Shown: positions 37,612 to 46,167, counted from the stretch's first letter. The stretch: 64,000 bases of DNA from JAGNKE01 sp964583335 (GCA_964583335.1 CAZOVG010000001.1:434001-498000), one strand, 5' to 3'. Numbers and translations are program-made. The notes: generated from the sequence alone by a model not told the origin.

Positions 37612-37977
37612 CTAGAGCGCGTTAACCGGACCTTCGGTTTCGCGGTCTTCGAGCCTGTCCCAGTAGGGTTTGACCATGTTCTCGACGGCCTCCCAGCCGC
37701 GCCAGTCCTCGAACAGCTCCGTGGCGCGGTCGTTGATCAAATGGCTGGCCTCTGCGCGGCTGATCTGCCCTTTTTCGGCGGCCAGAACGTGGATTTCGGC
37801 ATACGCTTTGAAGGCCTCGTCCAATACGTTGTCCGGTGTATCCAGCGCGTAGGCGCCCAGAAGCTCGCTGGTGGCAAGGTCCAGCTGCACGTTCGCCCCC
37901 AGATAAGATTGTTGCCCGCCGCTCAGACCCGCCGCGATTTCGCGAACGGATTGCTTGAATTCCTCGACTGTGCCCAT
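37612..37977 (-). CDS. Hypothetical protein inside the cox cluster (opposite strand)
   Basis: I do not recognise this 121-residue protein. It is acidic, soluble and predicted largely helical (TVEEFKQSVREIAAGLSG, VLDEAFKAYAEIHVLAAEKG), with a Trp-rich end (DWRGWEAVENMVKPYWDRL). It has no Cys and no signal peptide. AGGGAGG lies well placed upstream of the ATG at 37977. It interrupts the plus-strand oxidase cluster between ctaD and ctaB, where other bacteria usually have no such gene. Confidence 0.65.
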   Translation of the reverse strand: MGTVEEFKQSVREIAAGLSGGQQSYLGANVQLDLATSELLGAYALDTPDNVLDEAFKAYAEIHVLAAEKGQISRAEASHLINDRATELFEDWRGWEAVENMVKPYWDRLEDRETEGPVNAL

Positions 37978-38085
37978 ATTAACCTCCCTTAGTTTTTTTC
38001 TTTATAGGGGCCGATTATACCGATTTATGGCTCAAAACCCGAGAAAAAACGTGATTTTTTTGTGCTTCGTGATAAATAAGGGGCT

Positions 38086-38982
38086 ATGAGTCACGCCGTA
38101 TCCATCCCATCGCCGGAAGTTTTCGATTCGCGGGTGAGCGATTATTTCGCGCTGCTCAAGCCACGCGTGATGAGCCTCGTGGTGTTTACCGGGTTTGGCG
38201 GGCTGTGGCTGGCCCCGGGGGCCGAGACTCTGAACCCCGTTCTGGCTTTTATTGCCATGCTGTGCCTTGCGGTGAATGCCGGGGCGGCGGGGGCGATCAA
38301 TATGTGGTACGACCGCGATATCGACGCCGTGATGAAGCGGACGCAGGCGCGGCCTATCCCGATGGGGCGGGTGGCTGAATCCGAGGCGCTGGCTTTTGGC
38401 CTGACCCTCTCCATTTTGTCGGTCATGATCATGGGGCTGGCGCTCAACTGGGTCGCCGCCGCCATTCTGGCGTTCGCCAATTTCTTTTATGTCGCCGTCT
38501 ATACCATGTGGCTGAAGCGCCGGACGCCTCAGAATATCGTGATCGGCGGCGCGGCGGGGGCGTTTCCGCCGATGATCGGCTGGGCGGCGGTCACGGGCGA
38601 TGTCGGGATCGAGGCGCTTGTTTTGTTCCTCATTATCTTTTTCTGGACGCCGCCGCATTTCTGGGCGCTCTCGCTGTATGCCAACTCCGATTACAAGCGG
38701 GCGCGGATTCCCATGATGGCGGCTGTATATGGCGAGCGCGCGACGAAGCGGCAGATGCTGGCCTATACGCTCATTCTTTTTCCCCTCACGTTGGCGCCCA
38801 GCTTTCTGGGTATGACGGGCGCTCTCTACGCCGCTATCGCGGCGGTTCTGAGCGGGTTTTTCGTCGTCGCGGCCGTGCGGGTTCTCTTCTCCGAGGATCT
38901 GCGGATGGCGCGGGTCATGTTCGGGTATTCCGTTTTTTACCTTTTTGCCCTCTTTCTGGCGATGATGATCGATGCCGCATAG
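38086..38982 (+). CDS. ctaB: Protoheme IX farnesyltransferase (haem O synthase)
   Basis: UbiA-superfamily membrane enzyme that converts haem B to haem O, the precursor of the haem A used by CtaD. The 298-residue protein has DYFALLKPRVMSLVVFTGF, the Asp-rich motif NMWYDRDIDAVMKRTQARPI and FFWTPPHFWALSLY, which sets it apart from UbiA. About nine hydrophobic helices are seen. Its 3' end overlaps the small 39-residue gene by 11 bases. Confidence 0.96.
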   Translation: MSHAVSIPSPEVFDSRVSDYFALLKPRVMSLVVFTGFGGLWLAPGAETLNPVLAFIAMLCLAVNAGAAGAINMWYDRDIDAVMKRTQARPIPMGRVAESEALAFGLTLSILSVMIMGLALNWVAAAILAFANFFYVAVYTMWLKRRTPQNIVIGGAAGAFPPMIGWAAVTGDVGIEALVLFLIIFFWTPPHFWALSLYANSDYKRARIPMMAAVYGERATKRQMLAYTLILFPLTLAPSFLGMTGALYAAIAAVLSGFFVVAAVRVLFSEDLRMARVMFGYSVFYLFALFLAMMIDAA

Positions 38983-39091
38983 CGAACTACACAAGAAAAA
39001 GAAAGCTAAAAACTTCGCGGTTCTGGCCGGGCTTCTGGGATTGTGTGCGTTGATCTGGGTCATTACGATGATCAAGATGGGCGTGTGGTAG
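38972..39091 (+). CDS. CtaF/CoxF-like small membrane protein of the oxidase cluster
   Basis: A 39-residue ORF that starts 11 bases before the ctaB stop. It reads MPHSELHKKKKAKNFAVLAG and then a hydrophobic stretch ending KMGVW, so one membrane helix follows a Lys-rich cytosolic N-terminus. Small single-helix proteins of this kind commonly lie between ctaB and ctaG in alphaproteobacterial aa3 clusters and are linked to oxidase assembly or structure. The overlap with ctaB supports translation by coupling. Confidence 0.7.
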   Translation: MPHSELHKKKKAKNFAVLAGLLGLCALIWVITMIKMGVW

Positions 39092-39122
39092 TCTTTGCTC
39101 TTGAGGTTTCAGGGAGGTTTTC

Positions 39123-39362
39123 ATGGACCAAAAGGATCTCGACAAACTCTGGGAAGACGAAAAGAACTGGGGCGGCGGTTTGTGCGGCTGGTATTTCTGC
39201 AAGGAGGACCCGCGCCTGTGGGTTCCCAAGAAAATCAAAAGCATGGGCATTACCGTCAATCTCGGGCACCCCAAGGGTGGGGCGACGCTGGTGACGCTTT
39301 TCCTCATGCCGACGATCATTCTTGCCGTGACGCTGGTCGCCGTCATTTTCACGTCTTTGTAG
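39123..39362 (+). CDS. DUF5808-like small membrane protein
   Basis: A 79-residue protein. The segment GWYFCKEDPRLWVPKKIKS followed by GITVNLGHPKG matches the pattern of DUF5808 (tyrosine-rich stretch, E/D-D-P-R-L-x-V-P-K, then W/I-T-x-N-x-x-H-P). A hydrophobic helix follows at about residues 55-77. Function is unknown. GGGAGG lies upstream of the ATG. It is placed between the CtaF-like gene and an SDR gene, all on the plus strand with short gaps, so it is probably part of the oxidase transcript. Confidence 0.65.
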   Translation: MDQKDLDKLWEDEKNWGGGLCGWYFCKEDPRLWVPKKIKSMGITVNLGHPKGGATLVTLFLMPTIILAVTLVAVIFTSL

Positions 39363-39371
39363 AGATTTTTC

Positions 39372-40163
39372 ATGAGTTATCAGACCCCTTATCCCTACCG
39401 CCCTGAAACCATACTGATTACCGGGGCGACGGGGGATTTCGGGCGGGCCTTTGCCGAGCGGTTCGCGGCTTTGGGAAGCCGGATCGTTCTTGTTGGCCGC
39501 AGCGCCGACAAGGTTTCAAAGCTGGCCGCCGATTTGCGTCAGGGTTACGGTGTTCCGGTTCATGCGTGCGTGTTCGATATGACGGATAAAGGGGCGATGG
39601 CCGATGCGATTAACGGGTTGCCGGCGGAATTCGCCTCTGTCGATCTCCTTATTAACAACGCAGGGCTGGCGCTGGGCCTTGATCCCGCGCCGAGCTGTGA
39701 TATCGCGGATTGGGAGACGATGATCGCCGTCAACAATACCGCGCTCGTGCAAATGACGCGGCTGGTTCTGCCCGGCATGGCGGCGCGCAAGCGGGGGCAT
39801 ATCATCAATATCGGTTCCACCGCAGGCACTTATCCCTATCCGGGCGGAAACGTCTATTGTGCGACCAAGGCGTTCGTGAAGCAGTTCTCGCTCTCCCTGC
39901 GGTCCGACCTCAAGGGTACGAAGATCCGGGTCAGTAATATTGAGCCGGGGATGATCGAGACCCAGTTTTCACAGGTTCGGTTCAAAGGAGACGCCGAAAA
40001 GGCGCGCCAAGTCTATGAAAAAACAGAAAATTTAGGGGCGGAGGACGTGGCCGAAGCGGTGGTTTGGTGCGCGACCTTGCCCCCCAAGTTCAACGTCAAC
40101 CGCATCGAATTGATGCCAACTACACAGTCTTTTGGGTCCTTGGTCGTAGAACGCTTTGATTAA
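39372..40163 (+). CDS. Short-chain dehydrogenase/reductase (YdfG-like)
   Basis: A 263-residue classical SDR. The nucleotide site is ILITGATGDFGRAFAERFA with Arg after the second strand (VLVGRSADK), favouring NADP. NNAGLALG and the catalytic Ser...Tyr-x-x-x-Lys appear in NIGSTAGTYPYPGGNVYCATKAF. The closest group by pattern is YdfG, an NADP-dependent 3-hydroxy acid (serine, 3-hydroxypropionate) dehydrogenase. It starts nine bases after the DUF5808-like stop. Its place inside the oxidase cluster is unexpected. Confidence 0.88.
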   Translation: MSYQTPYPYRPETILITGATGDFGRAFAERFAALGSRIVLVGRSADKVSKLAADLRQGYGVPVHACVFDMTDKGAMADAINGLPAEFASVDLLINNAGLALGLDPAPSCDIADWETMIAVNNTALVQMTRLVLPGMAARKRGHIINIGSTAGTYPYPGGNVYCATKAFVKQFSLSLRSDLKGTKIRVSNIEPGMIETQFSQVRFKGDAEKARQVYEKTENLGAEDVAEAVVWCATLPPKFNVNRIELMPTTQSFGSLVVERFD

Positions 40164-40214
40164 ACTGGAAAAATGGTGTAATCTGGTGCGGGTTTTTTAT
40201 TTTTGGAGTTTTCT

Positions 40215-40859
40215 ATGTTCAAGATTTTGCGCGTTCTCGCTCTCCTTCTATCCGCCGCCCTATATCTCTCTTCGGGTCCCTTGTTTGCTCAGGATGCGGC
40301 AAAAGTAGCGGTTAACCCCGGATCCACGGCCCCATGTCCGACCTGCCAGAAGTGCGGCGATGCCGAGAAGGGCACGGTTCCCACCGTTTCAGGATATTGC
40401 GATATTTATGCGCGGCAGATTGATTACATGAGATCCGCTAAAGAGTTTCGCGCCTCTATAGCGGCGCGGCAGGAGTCATACGAAGCGCCCCGCCGTCAGG
40501 CTCTTGAGCTTTACCGCCAGAATCTTGAGGCGATCTACAAGGAAGAGTCCCGTTTGTATCAGGAACAGCTTGCCCAGGAAGCCACGAAGGCTGCGGGCGC
40601 CCTCGATGCTGATAAGGCTGAGTCTGACGAAGCTGAGACTGAAGCGGCCTCTACCGATGGTATTCCTGCGCCCGAGATGTCCGAGGACGGGGTTGATCAA
40701 ACGGCTGCTGCGGACGACACCGCTTCTGCTGGGGGCGATGAAGCCAAGCCGGGCGTTAAGAAAAAGGTCATTGAGCCCTCCGAGGACGGTGAAACCAAGG
40801 TCAAGAAAACCATTATCGTGCCCGAGGATGCTCCGGAGTTTGACCCGTCCCCGCTCTGA
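40215..40859 (+). CDS. Exported protein with a CPTCQKC motif, unknown function
   Basis: I do not recognise this 214-residue protein. A signal peptide (residues 1-25, ending LFA-Q) precedes PGSTAPCPTCQKCGDAEKG, a C-x-x-C-x-x-C cluster, with a fourth Cys in SGYCDIY. A charged helical region follows (RRQALELYRQNLEAIYKEES), then an acidic, Ala/Glu-rich low-complexity C-terminus. The ATG at 40215 has GGAG six bases upstream. It lies just before ctaG, whose product delivers copper, so metal binding is an idea rather than a conclusion. A terminator follows it. Confidence 0.65.
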   Translation: MFKILRVLALLLSAALYLSSGPLFAQDAAKVAVNPGSTAPCPTCQKCGDAEKGTVPTVSGYCDIYARQIDYMRSAKEFRASIAARQESYEAPRRQALELYRQNLEAIYKEESRLYQEQLAQEATKAAGALDADKAESDEAETEAASTDGIPAPEMSEDGVDQTAAADDTASAGGDEAKPGVKKKVIEPSEDGETKVKKTIIVPEDAPEFDPSPL

Positions 40860-40892
40860 CGGTACGTACTCAGAGTCCTACGATATCAATTG

Positions 40893-40923
40893 CGCCCCTT
40901 GTGAAAGGGGCGTAATGTTTTTT
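40893..40923 (+). terminator. Hairpin terminator before ctaG
   Basis: CGCCCCTT / AAGGGGCG make a perfect eight-base stem with a GTGA loop, then TAATG and six T. It lies 33 bp past the stop of the Cys-motif gene and may separate it from ctaG or attenuate read-through. Confidence 0.65.
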
Positions 40924-40947
40924 CGCCATTGAACGGGTGAGGAACGG

Positions 40948-41598
40948 ATGGATCGTTCACCACAGAAAAAAAATCAGTCAGAACAAAATGATGCTGCGGT
41001 TCTGGCCTCTAAAAATCGGCGGGTTGGGCTTGCCGTGCTCGGTGTCGTTGTCGCGATGCTTGGGCTGGCCTTCGCCTCTGTACCTCTTTACCGGCTATTT
41101 TGTCAGGTCACAGGATACGGGGGTACGACGCAAACGGCCGAGGTCTTGCCGGACCGGATTCTCGACCGCCGGGTGACCGTGCGGTTCGATGCGAATGTCT
41201 CGTCTACACTGGAATGGGATTTTACGCCCGAACTCCGCCATGTATCGGTTCGGCTGGGGGAGAAGGGCGTTATCGCCTATCATGCCCGCAACCGCGCGGA
41301 CCATACGGTTACGGGGACGGCGGTTTACAATGTCACGCCGCCCAAGGCCGGGCCTTATTTCCACAAAATTCAGTGTTTTTGCTTCGGGGAGCAGGCTCTG
41401 GCCGCTGGTGAGGATGTTTCCATGCCTGTCCTGTTCTTTGTCGATCCGGCAATGGACAATGACCCGAATCTTGCTGATGTGACGGAAATCACACTGTCCT
41501 ATACTTTTTTTAAGGCGGAGACCTCGGAGCTTGAAGATGCGCTCGACAAATTTTACAATTCAGGACCGGAAACCGGGCTTGACAGGCCCGCGCCTTAG
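40948..41598 (+). CDS. ctaG: Cytochrome c oxidase assembly protein CtaG (Cox11)
   Basis: Membrane-anchored periplasmic copper chaperone needed to build the CuB centre of subunit I. The 216-residue protein has one N-terminal helix (GLAVLGVVVAMLGLAFASVP), then LYRLFCQVTGYGGTT and the copper-binding motif QCFCFGEQ near residue 142, with a further Cys at the membrane exit. VLFFVDPAMDNDP is also characteristic. Confidence 0.96.
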   Translation: MDRSPQKKNQSEQNDAAVLASKNRRVGLAVLGVVVAMLGLAFASVPLYRLFCQVTGYGGTTQTAEVLPDRILDRRVTVRFDANVSSTLEWDFTPELRHVSVRLGEKGVIAYHARNRADHTVTGTAVYNVTPPKAGPYFHKIQCFCFGEQALAAGEDVSMPVLFFVDPAMDNDPNLADVTEITLSYTFFKAETSELEDALDKFYNSGPETGLDRPAP

Positions 41599-41648
41599 GT
41601 TATTTGAATAAACCCAAATTACGCGAATTAGCGAACGGAATTAAAATT

Positions 41649-42530
41649 ATGGCCGATCACGTCGAATATACAACCAGCGGAAAGCCCCATCCCTATCATC
41701 TGGTTAATCCCAGCCCGTGGCCTTTTTTAGGCTCTCTGGCGGGCGGGTTGCTGGCGGTGGGCGCGGTCATGTATATGCACAAGGTGCGGCTGTTTGCCGA
41801 TCCGAATATCGAAGGCTCCGGCCTTGAGGTCGGCCTTAACGGCGTCTATCTCGGCCTCGCCGCTGTTTTGCTGGTCATGTTCTTTTGGTGGCGCGACGTG
41901 ATCAAGGAAGCGGTGCAAGAAAAGGCGCATACGCCGATCGCCAAGGTCGGTTTCCGTTACGGCATGTCCCTGTTCATAGCGTCCGAAGTCATGTTCTTCG
42001 TGGCGTTTTTCTGGGCGTTTTTCAGCTCGGCCTTCTATCCGAGCGAGTTCATCGGCTCCGTCTGGCCGCCGGAGGGGATTCACGTGATCGACCCGTTCGA
42101 TCTGCCGCTGATGATGACGATGATCCTTCTGCTTTCGGGTTGCTGTGTCACGTGGGCGCACCACGCGATCATGGAGGGCGACCAGAAAGGGTTCGCTCAA
42201 GGCTTGCTGCTTTCGGCACTGCTCGGGTTTTTCTTTATGGGCTTTCAGGCTTACGAGTATGTCTATGCGCATTTCGCGTTCACCGACACGATCTATGCCT
42301 CGACCTTTTATATGGCGACCGGTTTCCACGGTTTCCACGTCGTGATCGGCGCGATCTTCCTGTTTGTGTGCTGGGTGCGCGCGCTCAAGCACCATTTCAC
42401 CACGGACAGCCATTTCGGATTTGAGGCGGCGGCGTGGTACTGGCACTTCGTTGACGTGGTGTGGTTGTTCCTGTTCATCGCCATCTATATCTGGGGCAAC
42501 GAATTCGGGATGGATCTGCGGCCCCAGTAA
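41649..42530 (+). CDS. ctaE: Cytochrome c oxidase subunit III
   Basis: Seven-helix structural subunit of the aa3 oxidase. The 293-residue protein has HPYHLVNPSPWPFLGSLAG at the N-terminus, FRYGMSLFIASEVMFFVAFF, and FYMATGFHGFHVVIGAIFL and FEAAAWYWHFVDVVWLFLF near the end, all canonical. The frame is open from 41604, but the ATG at 41649 fits the family N-terminus. The gap to ctaG is 50 bp. Confidence 0.97.
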   Translation: MADHVEYTTSGKPHPYHLVNPSPWPFLGSLAGGLLAVGAVMYMHKVRLFADPNIEGSGLEVGLNGVYLGLAAVLLVMFFWWRDVIKEAVQEKAHTPIAKVGFRYGMSLFIASEVMFFVAFFWAFFSSAFYPSEFIGSVWPPEGIHVIDPFDLPLMMTMILLLSGCCVTWAHHAIMEGDQKGFAQGLLLSALLGFFFMGFQAYEYVYAHFAFTDTIYASTFYMATGFHGFHVVIGAIFLFVCWVRALKHHFTTDSHFGFEAAAWYWHFVDVVWLFLFIAIYIWGNEFGMDLRPQ

Positions 42531-42546
42531 AGATACGGAGGCGGGC

Positions 42547-42900
42547 ATGGATACCGAATTGCTCCGCCTTGCCATACGCTGCAAATGTCCGCGATGCCGC
42601 GAGGGCGGGCTTTTCCGCAGTCGCTATGATCTTGCCTTGGCCGAGTGCTGCGCGGTGTGCGGGCTTGATCTGGCGAAGAACGACAGCGCGGACGGCCCCG
42701 CCGTGTTCCTCATTTTCATTCTCGGTTTTCTTCTGGTGCCGCTGGCGCTGATTCTGGATGCCGCCGTTTCTCCGCCGCTCTGGGTTCACGGGGTTTTGTG
42801 GACGCTGGTTGCGCTCGTGATTACGCTCGGGCTTCTTAAGCCGATCAAGGCCTATGTCATCGCGCTTCAGTTCAAGCACAGGCCGGGGGACTGGTCGTGA
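42547..42900 (+). CDS. DUF983 family membrane protein
   Basis: A 117-residue protein with two CxxC pairs near the N-terminus (IRCKCPRCREGGLFRS and LAECCAVCGLDL) and two membrane helices (VFLIFILGFLLVPLALIL and LWTLVALVITLGLL). DUF983 genes lie in alphaproteobacterial cox clusters between ctaE and surf1, as here. The exact role is unknown; the Cys pairs suggest metal binding. Its TGA overlaps the GTG start of surf1 by four bases. Confidence 0.88.
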   Translation: MDTELLRLAIRCKCPRCREGGLFRSRYDLALAECCAVCGLDLAKNDSADGPAVFLIFILGFLLVPLALILDAAVSPPLWVHGVLWTLVALVITLGLLKPIKAYVIALQFKHRPGDWS

Positions 42901-43601
42901 AATTTCCCCTCTGGGCGACGCTGTTCACTCTCGCGGGGGCGGCGCTTTTGTTCAAGCTCGGCTGGTGGCAGCTGGAGCGGATGGCGTGGAAGGCCGATCT
43001 GATCGCCAAGCTTGAAGCGGCCTATGCGTCCGCTCCGTCTTCTTTGTTGCCGGACGGGCGGGCTTTCTCCGATCTCAAGGCGTTTGAGCGCGGTTATGTT
43101 GAGGGTGAATATCTGCCTGTGCCGCCCTTTTTCGTGGGACCGCAGACCTATAACAAGGCTCCCGGGTTTCATCTGTATGCGCCCTTGCGCACGGCGGCCG
43201 GGGTGGTGTTCGTGAACCGGGGGTGGGTGCCGTTGGCGCAGAAGGCCCTTAAAGGCGGCGAATCACCCGGCAGTGGGCACGTGCGTGTAACGGGGCTTTT
43301 GCGCCTGCCGGAGCGGGCGGGGCCGTTCGTGGCGGGTAACGAGCCGGAGCGCGGGCTCTGGCGGCGGGCCGATCCCGCGCAGTTCGCCAGTGCGCTGGGC
43401 CTTTCGGAGACTGTTTTACCCCTGATTCTGTTTGCTGAGGGCCCTGCTGACGGGGGCGGCGATGGCCCGGTGCCCGTTTCTACGCAGCACGACATGCCGA
43501 ACAATCACTTTCAATATGCCTTGTTCTGGTTTGCGATGGGCGGGCTGTTAATCCTTTTTTATGGGCTTAGATTCCATAATATTGTATTGCGTAAACCCTG
43601 A
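42897..43601 (+). CDS. SURF1-family cytochrome oxidase assembly protein
   Basis: Membrane protein that helps insert haem a into subunit I. The 234-residue protein has the SURF1 layout: an N-terminal helix (WATLFTLAGAALLFKLGWWQLERM), a periplasmic domain with the conserved GVVFVNRGWVPL, and a C-terminal helix preceded by NNHFQYALFWFAMGG. The start is a GTG overlapping the DUF983 stop. It closes the oxidase cluster. Confidence 0.93.
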   Translation: MKFPLWATLFTLAGAALLFKLGWWQLERMAWKADLIAKLEAAYASAPSSLLPDGRAFSDLKAFERGYVEGEYLPVPPFFVGPQTYNKAPGFHLYAPLRTAAGVVFVNRGWVPLAQKALKGGESPGSGHVRVTGLLRLPERAGPFVAGNEPERGLWRRADPAQFASALGLSETVLPLILFAEGPADGGGDGPVPVSTQHDMPNNHFQYALFWFAMGGLLILFYGLRFHNIVLRKP

Positions 43602-43632
43602 GTTTGCGATTCTTTCAGCCCTTTTCCCTAGC

Positions 43633-43659
43633 GGGCCCTCGTTTTTTTGGCCCTTTTTC
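43633..43659 (+). terminator. Possible terminator after the oxidase cluster
   Basis: GGGCC / GGCCC form a short stem with an 11-base T-rich loop, followed by TTTTT. It lies about 30 bp past the SURF1 stop. The stem is short, so confidence is limited. The rest of the gap to 43835 holds no gene that I can support. Confidence 0.4.
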
Positions 43660-43835
43660 TCATCTTCCATAACACTCACAGGGTGTGGATTAATTAGGCT
43701 CTGAAGGCAATTTCGATTTTGCGGTTGCGAAACGATTTTGTAAACTTTCACAGATTAAAAGTTCAGAGGGATCGCGAAGCCTTTTGCCCTGTTCGTTTTC
43801 GGGAAGGGTTCGCGGAGAGTTTTAAAGGTCAAACG

Positions 43836-44357
43836 ATGCTAAGAAAAATCCGAGGTCCAGTTTTCTTGTTTGTTCTGGCGTTTGCTTTCAGCGGACCGGT
43901 CCACGCAAAGAACGTCAAGCCCCGGCTTCTGATCGAGGATGGCGACTGGAAGGCGTTTGTCCTGGTCGAGAGTGGCCAGAAAGTCTGCTACATGGTTAGC
44001 CAGCCCAAGAAAGAAGAAGGCAAGTATTCATCGCGCGGCGATATTTACGCGCTGGTTACCCATAGGCCTGCCGAGGGAACCAACGATGTGTTCAGCTATA
44101 TCGCCGGTTATAGTTATAAAGACGGGGCCGAGGTCAAGCTCACCATCGATGGGCGCGCGTTCAAGCTTTTCACCCAGGGTGACACGGCATGGGCCGAGGA
44201 TGCGGCGACAGATAAGAAAATCTCAGCCTCTATCCGTTCCGGGTCGAAGATGATTGTTCAGGGTACGTCTTCGCGCGGCACTGCGACTACCGATACATTC
44301 AGCCTCAAAGGTTCCGGCGGGGCGTATAAAGCTATCTCCAAGGAGTGCGGAGTATAG
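43836..44357 (+). CDS. Invasion-associated locus B (IalB) family protein
   Basis: A 173-residue exported protein. The signal peptide ends at VHA-K, and the rest follows the IalB pattern: DWKAFVLVESGQKVCYMVSQ, FSYIAGYSYKDGAEVKLTID, and a C-terminal Cys in ISKECGV that may pair with the first. The family is common in alphaproteobacteria, was named for a Bartonella invasion factor, and is found in many free-living species, so a host role does not follow. An AAAGG Shine-Dalgarno precedes the ATG at 43836. Confidence 0.88.
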   Translation: MLRKIRGPVFLFVLAFAFSGPVHAKNVKPRLLIEDGDWKAFVLVESGQKVCYMVSQPKKEEGKYSSRGDIYALVTHRPAEGTNDVFSYIAGYSYKDGAEVKLTIDGRAFKLFTQGDTAWAEDAATDKKISASIRSGSKMIVQGTSSRGTATTDTFSLKGSGGAYKAISKECGV

Positions 44358-44454
44358 TTTCATTTTTTCGGCGTATTTTCCGTGTTTAGGATAATATTCC
44401 CGCTTTATTTTTCGTTTTTATGTCAACTAAAGCATTTGAGAACTTGGAAAGTTG

Positions 44455-44470
44455 TTAATCTTATGCTAAC
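44455..44470 (+). promoter_or_regulatory. CtrA-like binding box upstream of the M23 peptidase gene
   Basis: TTAA, seven bases, then CTAAC differs by one base from the CtrA consensus TTAA-N7-TTAAC. It lies about 100 bp upstream of the start of an envelope peptidase gene, the kind of gene CtrA often controls. A single near-match in a 211-bp gap can occur by chance. Confidence 0.3.
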
Positions 44471-44568
44471 AGGATTCAAACTCTTCATCGAATGTGCTAG
44501 TGTGCGGGAGCGGTATTCTCTGCGCTCTTCCTTTTTCGATGAGTTTTTACTGAGATTGGAGTAGGCTT

Positions 44569-46167
44569 TTGCGGTTGTTTAACGCGCTTGCAGTTCGGGT
44601 TGCTTTCTACCGGATTTTTCCCGTTCGGCGGCGGTACCTTCTTACACGTCATAATCGTCTGCGTTTGCGGTACGTGACCGCTTCTGTTGCGATTGCGGCT
44701 CTTGGGTCGGCCGGGTTTGTAGGTTCCGTGAGCCCTTCTGTGGCTTATGTCGCGCAAGGGCCTGTGGAACTGATTGCGGAAACCCCTATTAAGACCGCTT
44801 CTGCCTCGCCCATTGCGCTGCCCAGTTTTTCTTCGCTTTTTGAGGGTCCTTATGATTTCGCGGGGCCACTTGATGGTGCTGTGAAGCAAGCTGAGCAGAT
44901 TGAAGCCGATGCGCTGGCCGCTATTGAGCCGGCTAGCGGCGCGCTCACGCCCCTGGGTGCCGAGCAGGATGTTTCCGTGCTTGCGCCTCTTCCTGATTTG
45001 AATGAATCGGTCGAGGTCGAGCATGTTGCCCGTATGCCCGAGGGGCCTCGTGAGGAGCTGATTAAGATCGGCACCGGGGAGACCGTCGCCGGGGTTCTTC
45101 AGAATGTCGGGATCAGCGGCACCGATGCATTCGGAATCGTCAAGGCGATGAGCGAGCATCTGGACCCGCGTGAGGTCAAGGCCGGACAAACCTTGTCTGT
45201 TCGTTTGGAGCCGGGCGAGGCGGGGCTTGAGTTCGAATCGCTCAATATGAAGATCGACCCGGTCAAAGAGGTCGTTGTCAGCAAGAAGGCCGACGATTTC
45301 AAGGCTGAGCTGGTCGAAAAGCAGGTCTACCTTCAGGTCAACGCCGTCAACGCCAGCATTGACAGCTCGCTCTACGGTTCTGCGGCGCATGCGGGCATTC
45401 CGGCCTCGGTGGTTTCCGAGATGATCCGCATCTATTCCTATCAGGTGGATTTCCAGCGCGATATCCAGCAGGGCGACAAGTTCGAAATTCTCTATGAAAC
45501 TTATAAGACGGCCGACGGCGATTTCGCGCGCTACGGTGATGTGCTGTATGCTAATCTGGCTGTAAACGGCAAGAAGTTTCCGGTTTATCGCTACAAAGAC
45601 CGCGACGGCCGAATCGACTATTACGCGGAGAACGGGTCTAGCATCAAGAAGACGCTTATGCGTACGCCCGTTGACGGGGCCCGCATGTCCTCGGGTTTTG
45701 GTATGCGCCGCCATCCGATCAGCGGTTTTACAAAAATGCATAAAGGCGTTGATTTCGCTGTGGCTCTGGGCACGCCCGTCTATGCGGCAGGGGACGGGAC
45801 GGTCGAGATCGCCGGACGGAAGGGCGCGTATGGGAACTATATTCGCGTTAAGCACAACAACAACATGAAGACGGCCTATGCTCATCTTCACAAGATTGCC
45901 AAGGGCATAAAGCCCGGGCAAAAGGTCAAGCAAGGTCAAGTGATCGGCTATGTCGGCTCGACCGGGCGTTCCACTGGGCCGCACCTGCATTACGAAGTCA
46001 TCGTGGCCAACAAACAGGTCAATCCGAACAGCGTCAATCTGCCGATGGGGCAGCAGTTGGCGGGGCGTGATCTGCGGACCTTCAAGGATCATGTTTCGTC
46101 CCTGAAACAGCAATATGCGGCGCTGACCGAAGGTCTCAAGTACGCTCAGGTCGATTCCACCCGCTAA
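44569..46167 (+). CDS. M23-family metallopeptidase (LytM/OapA-like)
   Basis: A 532-residue inner-membrane-anchored peptidoglycan hydrolase or activator. A basic N-terminus and one helix (TASVAIAALGSAGFVGSV) precede a long linker, a LysM/OapA-like region with LIKIGTGETVAGVLQNVGIS, and an RDIQQGDKFEILYE region as in other periplasmic M23 proteins. The C-terminal LytM domain has GFGMRRHPISGFTKMHKGVD (zinc ligands His and Asp), AYAHLHKI and the H-x-H in GPHLHYEV. All zinc ligands are present, so it should be active. The start is a TTG with GGAG upstream; no ATG lies near the fold start. Confidence 0.9.
   Translation: MRLFNALAVRVAFYRIFPVRRRYLLTRHNRLRLRYVTASVAIAALGSAGFVGSVSPSVAYVAQGPVELIAETPIKTASASPIALPSFSSLFEGPYDFAGPLDGAVKQAEQIEADALAAIEPASGALTPLGAEQDVSVLAPLPDLNESVEVEHVARMPEGPREELIKIGTGETVAGVLQNVGISGTDAFGIVKAMSEHLDPREVKAGQTLSVRLEPGEAGLEFESLNMKIDPVKEVVVSKKADDFKAELVEKQVYLQVNAVNASIDSSLYGSAAHAGIPASVVSEMIRIYSYQVDFQRDIQQGDKFEILYETYKTADGDFARYGDVLYANLAVNGKKFPVYRYKDRDGRIDYYAENGSSIKKTLMRTPVDGARMSSGFGMRRHPISGFTKMHKGVDFAVALGTPVYAAGDGTVEIAGRKGAYGNYIRVKHNNNMKTAYAHLHKIAKGIKPGQKVKQGQVIGYVGSTGRSTGPHLHYEVIVANKQVNPNSVNLPMGQQLAGRDLRTFKDHVSSLKQQYAALTEGLKYAQVDSTR

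Noticed and set aside
44497..46113. Minus-strand ORF of 538 codons opposite the M23 peptidase
   Set aside because: It is antisense to a complete LytM protein with all zinc ligands and has an Arg/Asn/His-rich shadow composition.
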